From Larus michahellis (taxonomy: Eukaryota; Chordata; Aves; Charadriiformes; Laridae): a DNA stretch of 64,000 bases. Location: contig NC_133930.1 in NCBI RefSeq assembly GCF_964199755.1, positions 56,015,962 through 56,079,961 of the forward strand, read 5' to 3'. The position numbers and the translations under genes are program-made. The notes beneath the pieces were generated by a model. It saw nothing but the letters and a program-made list of their open reading frames with translations. It did not search any database and was not told the origin of the DNA. Shown here in pieces: positions 23,673-37,846 of this stretch (position 1 is its first letter; the number at the start of each line of letters is the position of its first letter).

Positions 23673-26600
23673 ATGGGCCAGTTAGCTGGAGTGATCCCCT
23701 TTTCACAATGAATAGAGAATGAAGAGCTGCACACAAGCCTACCCCTCCCTCCCTCCAATCATTGCCATTTACTGGCAGTGAACCGAAAGGCTCTGATTTC
23801 CAAACTCATAAATAACGCAGGGCTTCAGAGCTGAGCTGTCCTGTGTTTTGGAACAGTTGTTCAGCTGTGCAGGGAGCCTGAGTCGGCCGGGAGGGGCACG
23901 GGGGCAGGGATGGAAAAGGAAAAAAAGGAAGAAGTCCCTGGTTTGTTGCACCTTTCTGAGAAGAAGTCTATGTTTAAGCTGACTTTTAGCGCTAGAGCGA
24001 TCTCCTCACATGCACAGATGCATCCCTTCCTCTAGCATTTGCCAGTGGACCCGGACCCTAACATTTGAATATGTTTCCTCCGTGTGCTTTTTGCTCCGTA
24101 GCTTTGCCCGCTGCGTGCTGGGGAGAAGCTGCTGCTATTTGTAGGTTGAAGATTTATGGTGAGAAACGTGTTTGCTGCTCAGGAGAAGGTTTTTTCTTCA
24201 TTCTGTTCATGCTGTATATGTATTTTCTACACCTCCCATGGGTCAACTTTGTGTACCTGGGGAACGGATGGCAGCTAAACAGCTCTGCTGCCTTTTCTGG
24301 GGACAGAGGCATGGAAAAAAAGTAATAGCAGCTGTGAGGAAGGTTTATTGTTCTGGCTGCTGAGCTCTGGAGAATATATATAAAAGTCCATCCCTGGGAA
24401 CAGACGATGGAGAAAACAGATGTTGCTGTTGTCTCTGTGTGTCTGTGATCTGTGAAGTTCTCCCTTCGTGGGACACCGTGAGATGCTGGATGTACTAGGT
24501 CCTTGCCCTCTTATTCCAAAATACAAAACAGGCCTGTACTGAAGTGACAAGACCTAGTGAAGAAGAGGCCTGAATTTTATGCACCAACATGTGCAAGTTC
24601 CCTCACCTCTATTTTGCCTCTATCTGTTTTGAATGTTTCTGCTCAAGAGGCAAGGGTCTAGACTCAGCATCTGGTGCAAGGGGACATCATTAGGCTACCG
24701 CTGTACAGAGAAATAAGGCTCTGTAGGAAGCAGGTTTGCAACAGCACACGGCATGGAGAAACGCTGTCAGTTCCTCATTCCTCTTGGCATCTGGGCAGAT
24801 GCCAGCATCTACAATGAGTTTAGCAATAGAGATGAACTTCCTCAAAGCAAGAGTGCTTTTTTACCCCAGGATGCAGTTTGTCCCCTTGTATTGATATTAA
24901 TTAACTGGTAAATCCAGGAATATGAATTATATCAAAGCATGGAAATATCTTGTCAATACGTCTACCACAGAGCATGGAGATATTGCTACCATATGGCGTA
25001 CTGGACACAACATTGCACGACATGCTACATCCCACAGCTGCAATTGCTGCACATTATGCAAGCCAAATCACATCAGCCAGCAGCTGTTTCCAGGTAGCAC
25101 TAGGGTTTGATCCCTGGTCTCTGTGCAACATGCAGCGAAAGGGCAGCCCTCAGTGCTGCAGCTCCTCGAAAGAATCCGCTCGGTGGAGATGAGGATGCAC
25201 GTGCAGCTGGCACACACAAAGTCTTGTCTGGCAGGTGCTTCCCAGCTTTTGTCCTGGTGCTTTTCACCCAAAAGTCAGAAGTGGTTTCCCCTTCTTGCTT
25301 CAGAAGAGGAGGAGGAATTGGAGAAATAAGCGGGCAGGATGACTTCATGACGCTTTGCGATCTCCCTAACTAGACCACTGTGTAGCATTATTCACTCACG
25401 CTGCTGTTGGTAGGAGAAAGAAGGACACATAGCACTGCAAATCTGTTTAGGTGGTGTCTGTGAATGGCAGCTGTCATGCGGGTCTTCAGAGGTCCCCAGA
25501 CAAATACAGCAGGCATCAGTGAATACGTAAAGGAACACCCGCATCTCCAGACCTAGCTGTGAGGATGGAGTGTGCTCCTGGAAACAAAGACTCACAATTA
25601 GTCCTCAGTGATTATACTGCAGCATTACGATTGGAGTATTAAATTTATTTGTGTCTCTTTCCTTCTAGAAAGTCCAGTTTTTGTTTCCTTGGAAAGCTCA
25701 ATAAACTTTTATGGTTGCCTGGCCTTACAGACGTCCCTCTGTACAATGGAAAAATGTCCAAATTCTTCCTCTTTCCCTTGGCTTTCATGTGAATGTGTGG
25801 GGGAGGGTCCAGCTCATCCTAACTGCTATTTCTCCTCATCTGGAGACCTCTGTCCCCAGTTCTTTCCATTCTACAGTTAACACGATTCTCAGCTTGCAAT
25901 TTCACCCCTTCACCATGGGTGGACGCTTGGGGTGCAGACCGGTTCTGTTGAAACCAGGAGCTGAACTCGTCTTGCCAGGACCTGAACTTCATCCATCTCA
26001 CCATCTCCGTCTGGGAGAGCTTGACTCAGCCTTAGTCGTTGCCCTTATGTGCTGCTGAGTTTTGTATTGTGTCCAAGGAGTTATGGCATGTGCTTCCTCT
26101 TCTCTTCAGTATTTTTTTAGCCTGCCTGCTGAGTTGCTACAAGAGTGAGCTGCTCTCCTCTATGGGAGTCCTTGGACTGTGCTTGCGGGAGAGCAGGTCT
26201 GCAGGCTTATTCCTTCTCTCCTGAGCGTTCAGCTGGGTTGTCTGGGGGGTCCTGTTGCCCTTCCCACAGCTGTGACCTCTGCCAAGTCCCTGGATAACTG
26301 GACCCTGTGGCAGCTCGTGGGCAATAAAAAGATAACATGTTGGGTGTGATGCTTTGGAAGCCCTCGTCCCCATGTCACTGCGTTGTTCCTGGCGGGGAGA
26401 GGTGTGGGCTACTGCCTGAGAAGCTCTCTGGTGATGTTAGAGCAAGGGTCGAGTCTGGTTTGCTCCCAGGTGAGCACTGGGGAAACCGTGTATTTTGTTC
26501 TCGCATGTGCAGGACCCTTCTGCCCAGCTCCTTTCTGCGGCGGGTCTGGATGCGCCCCACTGAACTACTCACAGGGAAACCGGGATGAGCCACACAAGCC

Positions 26601-26892
26601 GGTCCTTTTCAGAGGTGATGGCTGTTCCTGATAATGCCAACTGGCTCAGCTTTCATTTCAGCTTCCTGAAGACTAATGCAGACAGATCAATTAGGGACTT
26701 GCACACAAGAAGCTGCAGCTCCTCAACCCTCCCCTAGATAATAATAAAAATATGCCACCGCTTTTCTCCTTCCTTGAAGTCCCCAGGAGAGAATTAGCTG
26801 GTGCTGCAGGTGCAGCCGTCCTGCAGGGTGGTGAGAGCAATGAATAGTAAGATTTTTAGCTCAAGCACACTAAGGCTGTTCAGCAGCCATTG

Positions 26893-26933
26893 GATAATCC
26901 TCCGTTAATCAGATTATGTAAATTCCTACTTCA
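26893..26933. promoter_or_regulatory. Homeodomain palindrome TAATCAGATTA in 30-bp core (copy 1)
   Basis: TAATCAGATTA (26906-26916) is a P3-type palindrome: two inverted TAAT half-sites spaced by three bases, bound by dimers of paired-type homeodomains. The flanking TAATCC at 26895-26900 is a bicoid/OTX-type site. The surrounding core 26904-26933 matches 50930-50959 at 24 of 30 positions. Regulatory role is inferred. Confidence 0.4.
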
Positions 26934-29900
26934 GCATCCCTATCCCATCTCTCGTCCCCCTGCTCTCCAAGCTGGAAATAAAAGGCACTCTAAAAAGAAA
27001 CATTTAAACTGCAAAAAGGCAGCGCTGCTGAAAGGGGTGGGCAGAGGGTGCCAGGAGGAGGGGCGGCGGAGCAGGGCTTTGTTTCTGTGCAGACGGGGGT
27101 TCCTGCTGGGCAGAGCAGCGGGAGACACCAGCAAATCGAAGGTCAGGAGTGTATCGTCAGTGTCTCAGTGCCAGGTTGAGGTGGGCAATGCCGGTGCATT
27201 CCTGGAGACCAGCGCTTTGCCCCGGGATGTTACTTTTGGTGCACGGAAGGAGCATCCCTGACCTCCTTGGAACACAGTGACTTCCTGCCCTGTCTTTTGC
27301 ATTCATGATGTGTTATGCGTTTGCTAGTTTGTAGTGTTTCAAAGGGCAGCACCTCAAACAGGGTTTGTGGGGGACATGCTGTCAGCAGTCCGGACTTAGT
27401 CACTGAACACAGCTACCAAACTGAATGAAGGGACAGATTATCAAAAATGGCCATGGAACCTGTGTCTGCAAAGCTTGGACATGCAGGCACTGTATCACCT
27501 ACAACCCGCACTTGTGCTTTACTGCATGCAAGGTAATCACATCCTCTGGCTCTGGGCTTCACATAGGATTATGTCTTCCTGAAACACTTATCAGGAGCCC
27601 GGGCAATCAGAACAGCATCTTACTCAAGTTTCACCAGTACTCAAAATGTGGCTTATGGCACTTACTTGGTCCCTGAGGCTGTCACATTTTCATCCAGGTA
27701 GGATTGGTAGGGTTTTTTTTTTACTAACTGGAGTAGAAAGCTGAGGAAGGCAAGAGAGGTCAGTTACAACTAAAACAGAGGATCAAGAGCTTATTTATTC
27801 CTTGTGCAGCCACTAAAAGCCTCCAAGAAAGCTGAGCTGACCCACATTTGCTGTATAATGCTCCTGTCTGAAAGCAATTCCTTTTGTTTGTGACAAAGAT
27901 GAGGTTGCCTCTCCCATGGCAGATGCAACACACTGGAGGCGAGGTGTTCCACCCCAGGCAGGGTTTTTCACTGGGCTTTTGGTGCTCACAGATGAGCAGG
28001 AGAAATTTGTTCCCCAGTCCTTCTCCGCGCTGCTGAACACACATCCTGATCCTTACATCTCGTTCGCAGTGGGTAGGCAAAGCTGGCTACGAAGGGCTAC
28101 TAAGAATATCGCACATACAAAGATCGGACCCTGCTGGTTTGATGGGTCAAGATAATCACAGGGCATGTCTTGGTTTCATGGGCTCAGGTGACACAGCTAG
28201 GGTGAAAACATGCTGATGTGTACATGAAAGACTTTATTGGTGTTAACGGAGCTGCTTCCCTGTGCTGTTACACAAGAGGATGGGATGCCAGCTGTGCAAG
28301 AACGGTGCTCGTGGTCAGGTGGGAAATGGACGTATCTACGGCAAAGACACTTCAGCGTTTATAATCCAGCCAGGAAGGTTTCCTTACATTCAATTCCACG
28401 TTTCTTTGAATCCCTGCTTTGAGTGATGATCATGTGGTGGCCTTATTGCTGCATGCAGCCTGGCTGAGCTCAGCAGTGCCCGCCGGTGAAAACGGCAGCT
28501 GCTGATCCTCTGAGACGACTGCCTTGTTTTTCTCTATTTTAGGTGATTTCCAAAGAACTTTTAATGTCTACGTATGTCTGTGTCAAAGGGAAAACAAGCT
28601 GCTTGCCTCTTGCCTCTTGCTTCCAGTGTAAGGTTTAGAGAAACATTAGGTTTTCAGTCTCTTTCTTCTGTGGCTAAACATTTTCTTCAAGGCTATCAGC
28701 CTATCAGCAAGTTTCAGCATTTAAAAGGAGAGGATTTTTGGCTTCTGGAATTAAGCTGAAAAGTGTGGCCAGAATTCAAAGCACCCCCTGATGTGAGTGT
28801 TTTGTTAACATTAATAAGAGATTCAATATGTTACAAAAAGCTTCAGATGATGGAAATTTAATATTTCAGCAGTCTGCATGCAGCTGCTGTTCTGAACCCC
28901 AAGAAGCCTCCTCCAGCTCGCTATATTCAAAATCTATTGATCTAAATTTTGATTTTAAAGGGCAGGAGCCCAGATGTGTATAATTGCTTCTTATTGTTCC
29001 CATCTGTAGTGCATGGCTCTGAACTCACAGCAATAACGTGGCTGTGTGCTTGTGCTCTCTTGTCGTCCTTTTTGTGTCCATCACTTTCTGTGTGCTGCTT
29101 TCATCAGACTGAAGGCGGTCATCCCACGAAGGGGGAAAATAATTTGAACCCAGGCCCATCTTCTGAAGCCCCTCCCCATGTTTAGGCAGGATTCTCTTTG
29201 ATTTCCTGCTCATCTGCTCTCAGAGATTTGCCGGAGAAAGACAGGGTTTGAGGTCTGTCCCAGTGTTGAAACACAAATGGTATTTTTTTCCATCTGACCA
29301 TTACTATTTCTTGGAGGGTCTTCTGTCGGCCTTGGAATGTGTAGCAGCAGGATAAAGCCTTTTGCTCCTGCTTGCATACTGCACCATCACATAGGGCAGA
29401 ATCAGCTTTTTCTTCCTTTTAGGAAGAGGAATAACTAGGGTTAGTAGCCTAGGATGTTTTAGGGGCTGCAATTTAAATACTGGCATGCCAAATTTCAATA
29501 AGGAACATGAGAAACCTGGTTTTGAGGATGTTCACACTTTGCAGCCACCCACATGTTCTTGACTTCTTCAAAGTGGCCAACTCTGACACCTTCCACTTTG
29601 CCGAGCCACACATGTAAATGCTGTTGCACGAACGAGTGACAACGCAGGCAGTCTGCTCCTTCATCCAGGTCTGCTCCTGGTATCTGTGGTGCTGGGGCAA
29701 GCTGACGAGCTGACCAGAGTGTGGCTCCTCAGAAAGCGGGTGCACTAAATGTGAGTTCAGCCCTGCCTCTGGTCCCACTGGGCATGACAGCGGAAAAGCA
29801 GAAATACAGCGTCCTCGGAAGGAGGTGCGTACCCATCCTACCTTCAGCCTCAGTTCTTACTCATGAGAGGGCTGAGGCTACATTTTCTTTTCTCTGCTTT

Positions 29901-32900
29901 CGTTTCATCAAACGTGCTGAGGAATGTCTCTCTGCTGGGACGAATGTATACCTGCTGGCAGAGAGGGTCTGCACCGCAGCGAGGGCCCGCCAGCACTGCT
30001 GCAACAAAACGGTGGTTTCTGCATCTGCAGGCACAACAGCTCTACACCCTTAGTCACCCTGTTTGCACATGCAGTTTCCCCATCTTCCTCCCCTCTTTGG
30101 TGCTGTAAAGGCACTGGGACTCTACATTCTGAGAGAAGTTATCTGAGGAGGGAAAATGTGGCCATTACATGTGCAATGTCAACTGCAGTCTGGAGGGTTC
30201 TTGAGTTCTTGAGTGCAACTTCAAGAAATATATTGCTTCCCCTTGACTTTTCATGAACTGATAATAAACCAGACCTGTTGCAGGTAAGGAACTGCCCCAG
30301 ACTCCAAGGAAACTGTCAGGATGGATCCCAGCAGAAATTTTTGTGAGGAAAAGCACGCCCAGGGTGCAATATTGTTTTCACCGCTCTTGGTCCCCTCTTG
30401 CCACTGGCTGACCTACACTATCCTGGCAATTATGGATTGTTCTAGGGAAAAGTAATCCCAAGACTGCAGGGATATATTGATAACGTATTCCCCCTGCTGC
30501 TATGTCACTGCCGAGTATGGGAGGAAGCTGGATGAGACCACTGCGGTTCATCGATGCCAAGTAATCACAGTTTAATGGGCAGCTTAATAAAGAGGCAGTG
30601 AGGCAGACCCTCATGGACAACCCCTTCAAAGCAATCTGACAGGGTGGAAAAGACCGTTAAAGTTGGTGTAAAAGTAAGCATGCCTGTGCTACCTCAACAG
30701 CATTCCCAATGACTTGACACCAGTGCTGGCTCAGCACCCGGGATGTCCCTCCAGGGCCTGACAATGGGTGGCCACGTGTCCCAACAGGGCAGGAGAAAGT
30801 GTCTCTGTGCTTTCAGCAGACTCAGAGCTTTGCTGTAGTGGCTTCTCAGAGAAGGAAAGAAGGTGGGGCTGCAGGGTGCTGGGGGATGGTGGGAAGCAGG
30901 GGAGTGAGGGGAAGGTGCGGTGCTGCTGGGTGCTGCAGGTTGCACAGCCTCAGCTGGGCTGCCACAGAGGTGTTCAGGACAAGCAATTCCCTTGAACAAC
31001 AGAGGGAGATGAGGAGGCCTTGGGGCGTGCCTGAAACACTAAAGAGACGTGCTGGTGGCTTTTCCGAAGTACGTGGGAGGCTAGGGGGCTAGGATGTCCC
31101 TGTTTCTTCTCATGTTTCTGCAGTAAGGCAGATTTCTCGCCGTGAGCCTGTCTCTGGAGAGGGCACGGGAAAAAGCTGTATCTGACAGCAACAGGAGCAG
31201 GATCCAGCTCTCTTGCATGGATATGTGCATGAGACAGAATAGCAGCCCATCCAGCCCTTCTCCCTGCAAGGACAGACACTTTCCCGGCTGTATATTTTAT
31301 GGTGCTTCGTCTGGCCAGGTTTTGAAAGCCCTAGGCTGTATCCAAGCAGTCAGGGATAAAGGGCTCCAGCTCCCTCCCCTTTCTGGACCGGCAAGCCCCC
31401 TTCCCGCTGTGCTGGCTGGAGCTTCTCAGGGCAGATTGAGGGTAAATAATGGGTTGGAGGAAGTAACAGAGAGGAGGGGCACTCTGCAACTTTCCAATGT
31501 AAATTACATGGAAATTAGGCTTCTGTGAGGCCAAAGGCCCCTCCGGAATAGGGCCTTTAGTTAACATAACACTTGTGCTAAATGAAGCGGTTGACACAGC
31601 TTTCAGGCTGTAGTGCCGCTGTTAATTTACCGTGTGAAAGGCCTGAACCTCCAGTCGAGCTCTGCGGGGAATGACTTGCCCCGGCGGGGACCTGGGGCTC
31701 CTTCTCCCCAGGGAGCAACTGCATCATTCCACCGCTGGGTTGATGATGATATTTATGGGGTCAATCCTGCTAACTGAAACATTTGCAGTGCTTTTAAAAA
31801 CCTGGTAGGTGAGCCCTACCTAGCCAGCTTGCTGTTTCGGGTGAGGTGGTCTGGGTAAGAGCTGAGCTTTCTTGGGGCTTGGCAGAGGAAAGCCGTAGAG
31901 TTGTGCTCAAAGCTGCCCTACCCTGGATGCAGAAGTTCTCCTACCCCGTGCCCATAGTGAGGTGATTAGCTGGGGCCCCTCCTTCCCCATCCCCTGTTCC
32001 CATTTAGTACCTTGTCACTCCCAGTGCATGAGTAGGTGCCTTGCTCCTTTTCTCCCTGTTTATTCTGGTTTCCACCCAAAGCAAACTCCCAGCACCCAAT
32101 GGAGAAGTGGATGCAGGTGCAGACGAGGTTGTATGGGTCCCAAAGGCTTTGTATGTTTGTAACAAGGTTACACCCTTGTTGGCATCTGCCCGGGGATCAA
32201 TTTTGTGACTATTTTCCTATGAAGAGAGCTGCTGCCCAGGGGGAGGGTGAGGCTGGACAGACCAGTCTCTGTCGTGGACACAGAGGCATGTGCTCCAGTG
32301 ATGGAGACGGTGTTAGTCCTCAATTTTTGTTTTTTGCAGTCAGATGTGAGCTTGCTTGCCGGTTGTCCCTGAGCTAAGAGGAAGTTTTGGGGCCACCCCA
32401 TCAGCAGAGAAAGAAGTGTCTCTTTTACTGACCCTGTGTCCTAGCCACAGGGGTACGGAGTTGGCTCATCTCTGCTGTAAAAGCATGAATTAAACCTACC
32501 TTTAGTGCACTGAGTGGACCCTGAAGTGAAGGGCAAGCTGGTAGGTGTGTGAATTCACACCTGCAGCCTCCTGTTGTCAGGCGGACTCAGGCAGAGGGCC
32601 AGGGCAGGGCTTGGGGCAGCCCTGAGACCGCAGCAGCTGTAGCTCTCCTCCAGGCTGAAGAAGGTGCTAAATGACAGAGGGCTTTCCCCAAAAAGAGGTA
32701 GTGCAGGATCAATTTGCCTGCACGTGTTCAGCCCCACAGCCTCACCGCACTTACTGTCAGAGCAGAAAGGGAATGTACTGCTGAGGAATACAATAAATAC
32801 ACCAGCCTGTGCCTCAGTACTGAGTTGTCTTAAAGGTGGCTTTTGAATGAGCACTGCATCTCTCTCTCTCTGGAAACATTTACAAGCTCAGGGCTGACTA

Positions 32901-33159
32901 AATAAATTTAAAAAAATATCCCTCCAAAAAGAAGAAAGAAAAGAAAAAAAAGAGAAAAATTAAATTCTTGCCACAAGCAGTTTCCATCCTTTCCGGCAAA
33001 GTGCACTGGACATAGCCGGATTCCCCCTAAGACACGGTCTCAGCTACCGCCCTGTACCAGCCACAGAAAAGGGCAGAGGGCGAGTGGTGAGAAGAGAAAA
33101 GGCAGGATAGAGAGAATCTCCTGGGAGATGCAAAACAAGCTCCCTGGATTGCTGGGACT

Positions 33160-33202
33160 AGTGGTGACACGCGTCAGACAAAGGACCTGCTACTCTATAA
33201 AT
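33160..33202 (+). promoter_or_regulatory. TAL2: Candidate TAL2 promoter with TATA box
   Basis: TATAAAT at 33196-33202 sits in GC-richer sequence. The palindromic TGACACGCGTCA (about 33165-33176) lies 20-30 bp before it, and a GATA motif (GGATAG) near 33106-33111. A GC-rich stretch follows, where transcription could begin at about 33226-33235. The downstream sequence contains no ATG up to a strong donor at 33364. The assignment to TAL2 is inference: it is the only same-strand gene downstream with an acceptor just before its ATG. Confidence 0.45.
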
Positions 33203-33227
33203 GAGGCAGCCAGGACGGGCGCGGGGC

Positions 33228-33363
33228 TGACTCCAGCGAGAGCAAGCTCTGCAGCCAGGCTCTGCGAGGGCAGTCGGGACAGAAAAATAGAAAGCATCCG
33301 ATTCTCCTGTCCGTCCACCCGCTGACCGGCTTTCAAAAGCCACAAGCACCTGTGACCAGAAAA
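33228..33363 (+). other. TAL2: Candidate untranslated first exon of TAL2
   Basis: About 135 nt, from roughly 30 bases after the TATA box to the donor AAA|GTAAGT at 33364. It contains no ATG in any frame. If spliced to the acceptor at 41924|41925, the first ATG of the mRNA is the TAL2 start codon. The start position is approximate. No transcript evidence is available. Confidence 0.4.
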
Positions 33364-36300
33364 GTAAGTGACAACGGCCTCTTCTACGTCGTTGCCTCTC
33401 CTCTTTTGGGTTTATCTTGCAACTTTCTTAGGAATGCCAAAGTTTCCTCTCAGAGCAGGGAACACCCTTAAAGCAAGGAATTTCTGCAACAGCCTTTTGC
33501 CACCCACTGCACTTTTATTTCTTATCATAGCACCTCTGAACCTTCTCACCAAAAAGTTGAGTAAGGCATCTGATCTGACAAGCAGAACACTTACAGAAAC
33601 GGCCACTTGCAGGTGGCTGCGTTTAATCAAGCAAAGGAACCGTGTTGCCCTATTTTTCAATTTTTGTGCCTGGACTTTTCAAACTCTTGGTGTCCACAGG
33701 GACTCGGTAAATAAGACCTCATGTCAGGAGAAATCATTAATTGGCTATACTACTTTTGAAAGAAATGTTGATGCTTAGATAAGAAGCAAACTAAGGTGAT
33801 TTTAAAATCACTGTTCCTGCTATTCCTAGATTTTCTTACTTCATAACTGTACAATTACACACTAACCAAACTCATTTATGCCACTGCAAAGTGCTGTAAA
33901 TCAGAGTTATTGCACCGATGCAAAATGATTACACAGAGCATCTCAGACTTTCTGAGTTTAGAACTAAAACTGAACAGAATTCTCCAATGGTGTTTGATAT
34001 TTAAAACAAATTATTTGCAAAAGCACAGATAATCATGCATTCATTAGACTTTACTGAATGCTTATGCATAGGACTGTGGAAATCCTATGACTGTGTCAAC
34101 AGGTAAAGATGTAAAGAAACAGTTTTAAATTCCAGTCCTCACATATTTAAATATTTCACTACTGTTTTATTGGTCGTCTGTCTTACAGCTGATGCATATG
34201 TAAAATACATAGGCATTTGAATTTTGCTCAGTTCAATAGTTGACTTAGGAGAAAATGCTTAGCAATTTTATTAATTTCAGTTCTGCCAGTAAATAGTCAT
34301 AATTCTTAGATTTGAAAAAAATTTTGGAAACTGCCAATCTAGAAGATGTTTGTATTTCCAGGGCTACCCTATTGCATAAAGCTGTATTTGCCTGAGAAAG
34401 TTAATAAACAATAAACCAAGCATTTTTCTGAAGTAGCTCTCTCTATCTTTCCTGATTTCCATATAACAGTGTAGGACGATACCTAATTTTTAGAACCTTT
34501 TTCCACCACGAGTTTCTATATCATTTCCCAAAAAACAGCTAAAATAAATGCATCTTGGTTTTACTGCTGCTTACATAACTTACAAACTAGATTTACTTAC
34601 ATAAATCATTAAAGTAGTTGTGATATGAGCAGCTGATCCAAGGAACTAAGTGCTCAGAGGATCAGCATGTCAGGTGGGAGGCATGGGGACTAAATGCAGC
34701 GGTTGAGGCAGGGGTGATCTCCGTGCTCATCTTTCTATCAGGCATAGCACCACTGGGATGACATCTAAGGGAAAACAGGATTGCGGTCCTTGTCTTGCGG
34801 TGGTTTGTATCGCACTTTCGGAAGTCATGACTTGCTGTGGTGGTTACATTTCTCAGTGCTTGCGGTGACCTCTAGTCTTAAGCACACCCCAGTTAATTCC
34901 TGGGGTGATGCCATGGTGGTTGGTAGACTGGTTTTAACTTGTTTTTGGTAGGAAGAGAGGGCACTGCATGCCGCTATCAGGATGCTGTCAAACTTTCAGT
35001 CTTGCTTTTGCTGAAGTCAGAGAGATTTGCTATCAGAGGGCTCGCCTGGATAAAATGCAAAAGCAAATACTATCTGGGGTTCGTATCCAAAAATAATACA
35101 AGATCTGATGCAAATGTCCCTTACAGCACTGGCTTTTCCCTTTGCTCCTAACAACAAGTCTTTGCTGAGTTGTGGGACGTGCAGCATCTGCCCCCCCCCC
35201 ATTCTTTACACAACAGATCTTCAGTCAGGAGGATGTGGGCTTTCCTACACATGCAGGCAAGGCAAGGAAATTAAAGCAAATGGACACGTTTTTGCTATTA
35301 ACAGTTACCTTACTGCCTCGTAGTGGCAGGTGCAGAGAGAGGCATGCGGGAATATGTGCTCTTATGAGGTGGGAGAAAATATCTGTGTGGAACAGGGTTT
35401 TGCACGCTAAGTCTGGTAAAAAGAGTCCCTGAAGAGCTTCCAGAAGACCGCCAAGCTGCTTTTCTTCTCCGTGTCAACCCTGAAGTACAGGGATAGTGTC
35501 TGTATGTAATATTCAGGAAGGTAATTGGGCAGAGGCTGTTTTTAAAGAAAACCCACTGGAACTGTAGTTCAGACTTTGACACAAGAGGGCCTTACTGGAA
35601 ATGGGACCACGAGGACAGAGAAGCACAATTCCAAGAAAGACTCTCAGGTCTTGTACAGAAAATAGCGCAAGTGCAAGTTTAGTGAACCAAAGCTAAACCT
35701 CCTGGCAGAGTGCTCCTTTCTCAGCTTTGCAAGCTGTCATGTCCATGCCGATACACCAGACCTCCATTTAGCAAAATCTGTCGCAGCCCATGAGCAGGTT
35801 CTTTGTTTTGCACAGACCCGTGGATAATTCAGCTTTACTGCAAAGGAACATTAAAAACATTGACAAGAGGGGAGCCACGGAAAAAAAAAAAAACCATACC
35901 AAAACCACTCCCATGTGCAGGGCTTCCTTGAGTAAACCTCTTGATCGCTATGGTAAGTCCTTAGCTCCACATTTTGTGCACTCCCAAATGCCTGCTGGGT
36001 GGCAGCCTATTGCTTTACAGACCTACCTTTCCTGAGGCAGCCTTAGGGGACGTGACGCCAGGGTGCCCAGGTTATGAAGTCTGCAGGCTAGGCTGATTTC
36101 TCAGAAAGCAGCAACCTCTGTCCCTCGCTCTGGATCTGCCCCCTCTAGGAGGGCAACCGGATTACAAAGCTAGGCAACCCAGGGGCAACACTGGTTCAGG
36201 TGGAAAACTTGCCTTTTGAAAAACGTGGTCATGTGTATACTAGTATCCCCAAATGTGAAGGCTGACTTGAGCTTGAGACCTTTACACAGTTGCTTTTGAA

Positions 36301-36874
36301 GACTGCAGCAATTTCCTTTTTTTTTTAAGGCTCAACGAGAGCACAGTGTAGCTGTAAATGCTGCCCTTAAGACAGGAGGGCTCCCAGAACCAGAGATTTC
36401 ACTGCGTGTGTTTTGTCCCAGATTTACAGACTCTAAAAAAGGTAAATCACTCTGTCGGCACTGACTGATTTTTTATAGCGCTTTTGCTGCTCCGCTGCGC
36501 TTTGTACCGTGGTATGGTTGTTAGGTACCACTCCCGACAGAGGCACGAGGCCGTGAAGGGAGCCCATGCTTACTCCTGAAGTAGCTGCTCTTCCCACATC
36601 TTATTTGAAATAAAATGAAGTTTCCCTGCAGGTGTTAGGAATTGTCCTGCGAGGGCTGGGAGAGGCTCTCCTCTGTCATTACACGAACGCAGCACCCACC
36701 AATGCTGCGCAAGGCTGGGCCACCATGTGCTGGTGGCTACTCTAAAACACCCACACCCACACCCAAAAATGCTTTCCTTTCCACAAACCTTGCAGCTGAG
36801 ACAAAAAAATTACAGGCAGGAAGGACACAGAGGTGCAGCAAAAAAAAAGAAAGAGGAATTTTCCTGAGGCAAAG

Positions 36875-36910
36875 GATATGAGGACAGAAGCAGATATGAG
36901 GACAGAAGCT
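36875..36910. repeat. 18-bp tandem duplication
   Basis: GATATGAGGACAGAAGCA (36875-36892) is followed directly by GATATGAGGACAGAAGCT (36893-36910). The two copies differ only at the last base. Confidence 0.9.
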
Positions 36911-37107
36911 CAACTCCCTGATTGCCAGCCCAGCGTTCATCTCACTGCACTGCGCTCCCTCCTCGTGTCCTTGTCCACCAGCATACCTGTGGGATTCCAG
37001 GTGGGACACACTTGCGTGGGGGCATAGTGCCCAGATACAGGGAGGCGGCCATGGAGACAGGGGTCTGAGGAAAGCTGGGAGGGAAGGGCCTGCACCCAGA
37101 TGTGATC

Positions 37108-37180
37108 ATAGAATCATAGAATGTGTTGGGTTGGAAGGGACCTTTAAAGGTCACCTAGTCCAACCCCCCTGCACTAAGCA
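37108..37180 (-). mobile_element. CR1 LINE tail fragment, reverse orientation
   Basis: ATAGAATCATAGAATGTGTT followed by GGGTTGGAAGGGACCTTTAA and AGGTCACCTAGTCCAACCCC is the complement of the CR1 3' end including two octamer tail units. Only about 70 bp are left. It is the only transposon I recognise between 20.4 and 51.6 kb. Confidence 0.9.
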
Positions 37181-37832
37181 ATGCTCTTACAAGCATTGTC
37201 CCCTCCCCTCTTCCTTCCCCTCCCAGTCCAAGGGAAGTCATGGCAGTTCGAACAACCGTGCAGCAAACAGAGCATGGTTCAGCTGCAAAGAGTTTGAGCT
37301 TATTCCTCCTAGGGGGTGGGGGGTGGGGGAAAAAAGGTCACACGTTATGGATGGGCAGTGTAATGTCTTGTGACATCCGTGCTCAGTCTTCCCCTCTGCA
37401 TGGAGCTGAGTCCCACGCTCTGAGGCTCGCATGGAACTGAAGAGGGAAACAATGAGCTTCCTCTTTCTCCTCTTCTCCAAATCGCACTGATGCGAAGTGA
37501 ACAAAGCGTGGCAGTGAGGAGTGATAGCTGGGGAATCTTTGCTCCCTGTGGTAGATCAGGCTCACAAGCACCTGCCTGGTACGGGGAACAGGCACCATCT
37601 GCTCTTCTGTTGCCATTTACTTAAGGGCTGAGGGGACTTCACAGAATCCAATGCACTGTGTTAAATAACCAATTTTAGCAGGCACTGGGTTTCCCCGGTG
37701 GAGTAACAGCGTGGCACTGCAGGTTTACTAGAAGCACGCCAATTCTTGCTGGCAGCAGGCATCTGCTGTCTGATTAAGATTTGCAGGAGTAGGTCTCCAG
37801 TGGCCAGTTTTAACACGGATTTAGCTTCACCG

Positions 37833-37846
37833 AGGTCAAAGGTATA
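37833..37846. promoter_or_regulatory. DR1-like nuclear receptor motif
   Basis: AGGTCAAAGGTATA is a direct repeat of an AGGTCA half-site with one-base spacing, the second half imperfect. DR1 elements bind RXR, COUP-TF or HNF4 class receptors. The sequence beyond it (to about 37915) contains TAATTATGACT, AT-rich like a conserved element. Function is inferred and weak. Confidence 0.25.

Larger units (their letters stand above)
20341..33120. other. Repeat-poor intergenic region upstream of TAL2
   Basis: Almost 13 kb with no recognised gene and no recognised transposon. Open frames of up to about 150 codons occur on both strands but lack conserved domains, start context or splice structure. Motif clusters listed separately (23560-23670, 26890-26935) make it a likely regulatory landscape. 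Candidate conserved-element sequence is also seen near 28790-28960 and 31550-31800, recognised only by its AT/homeobox-like composition. Confidence 0.55.
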
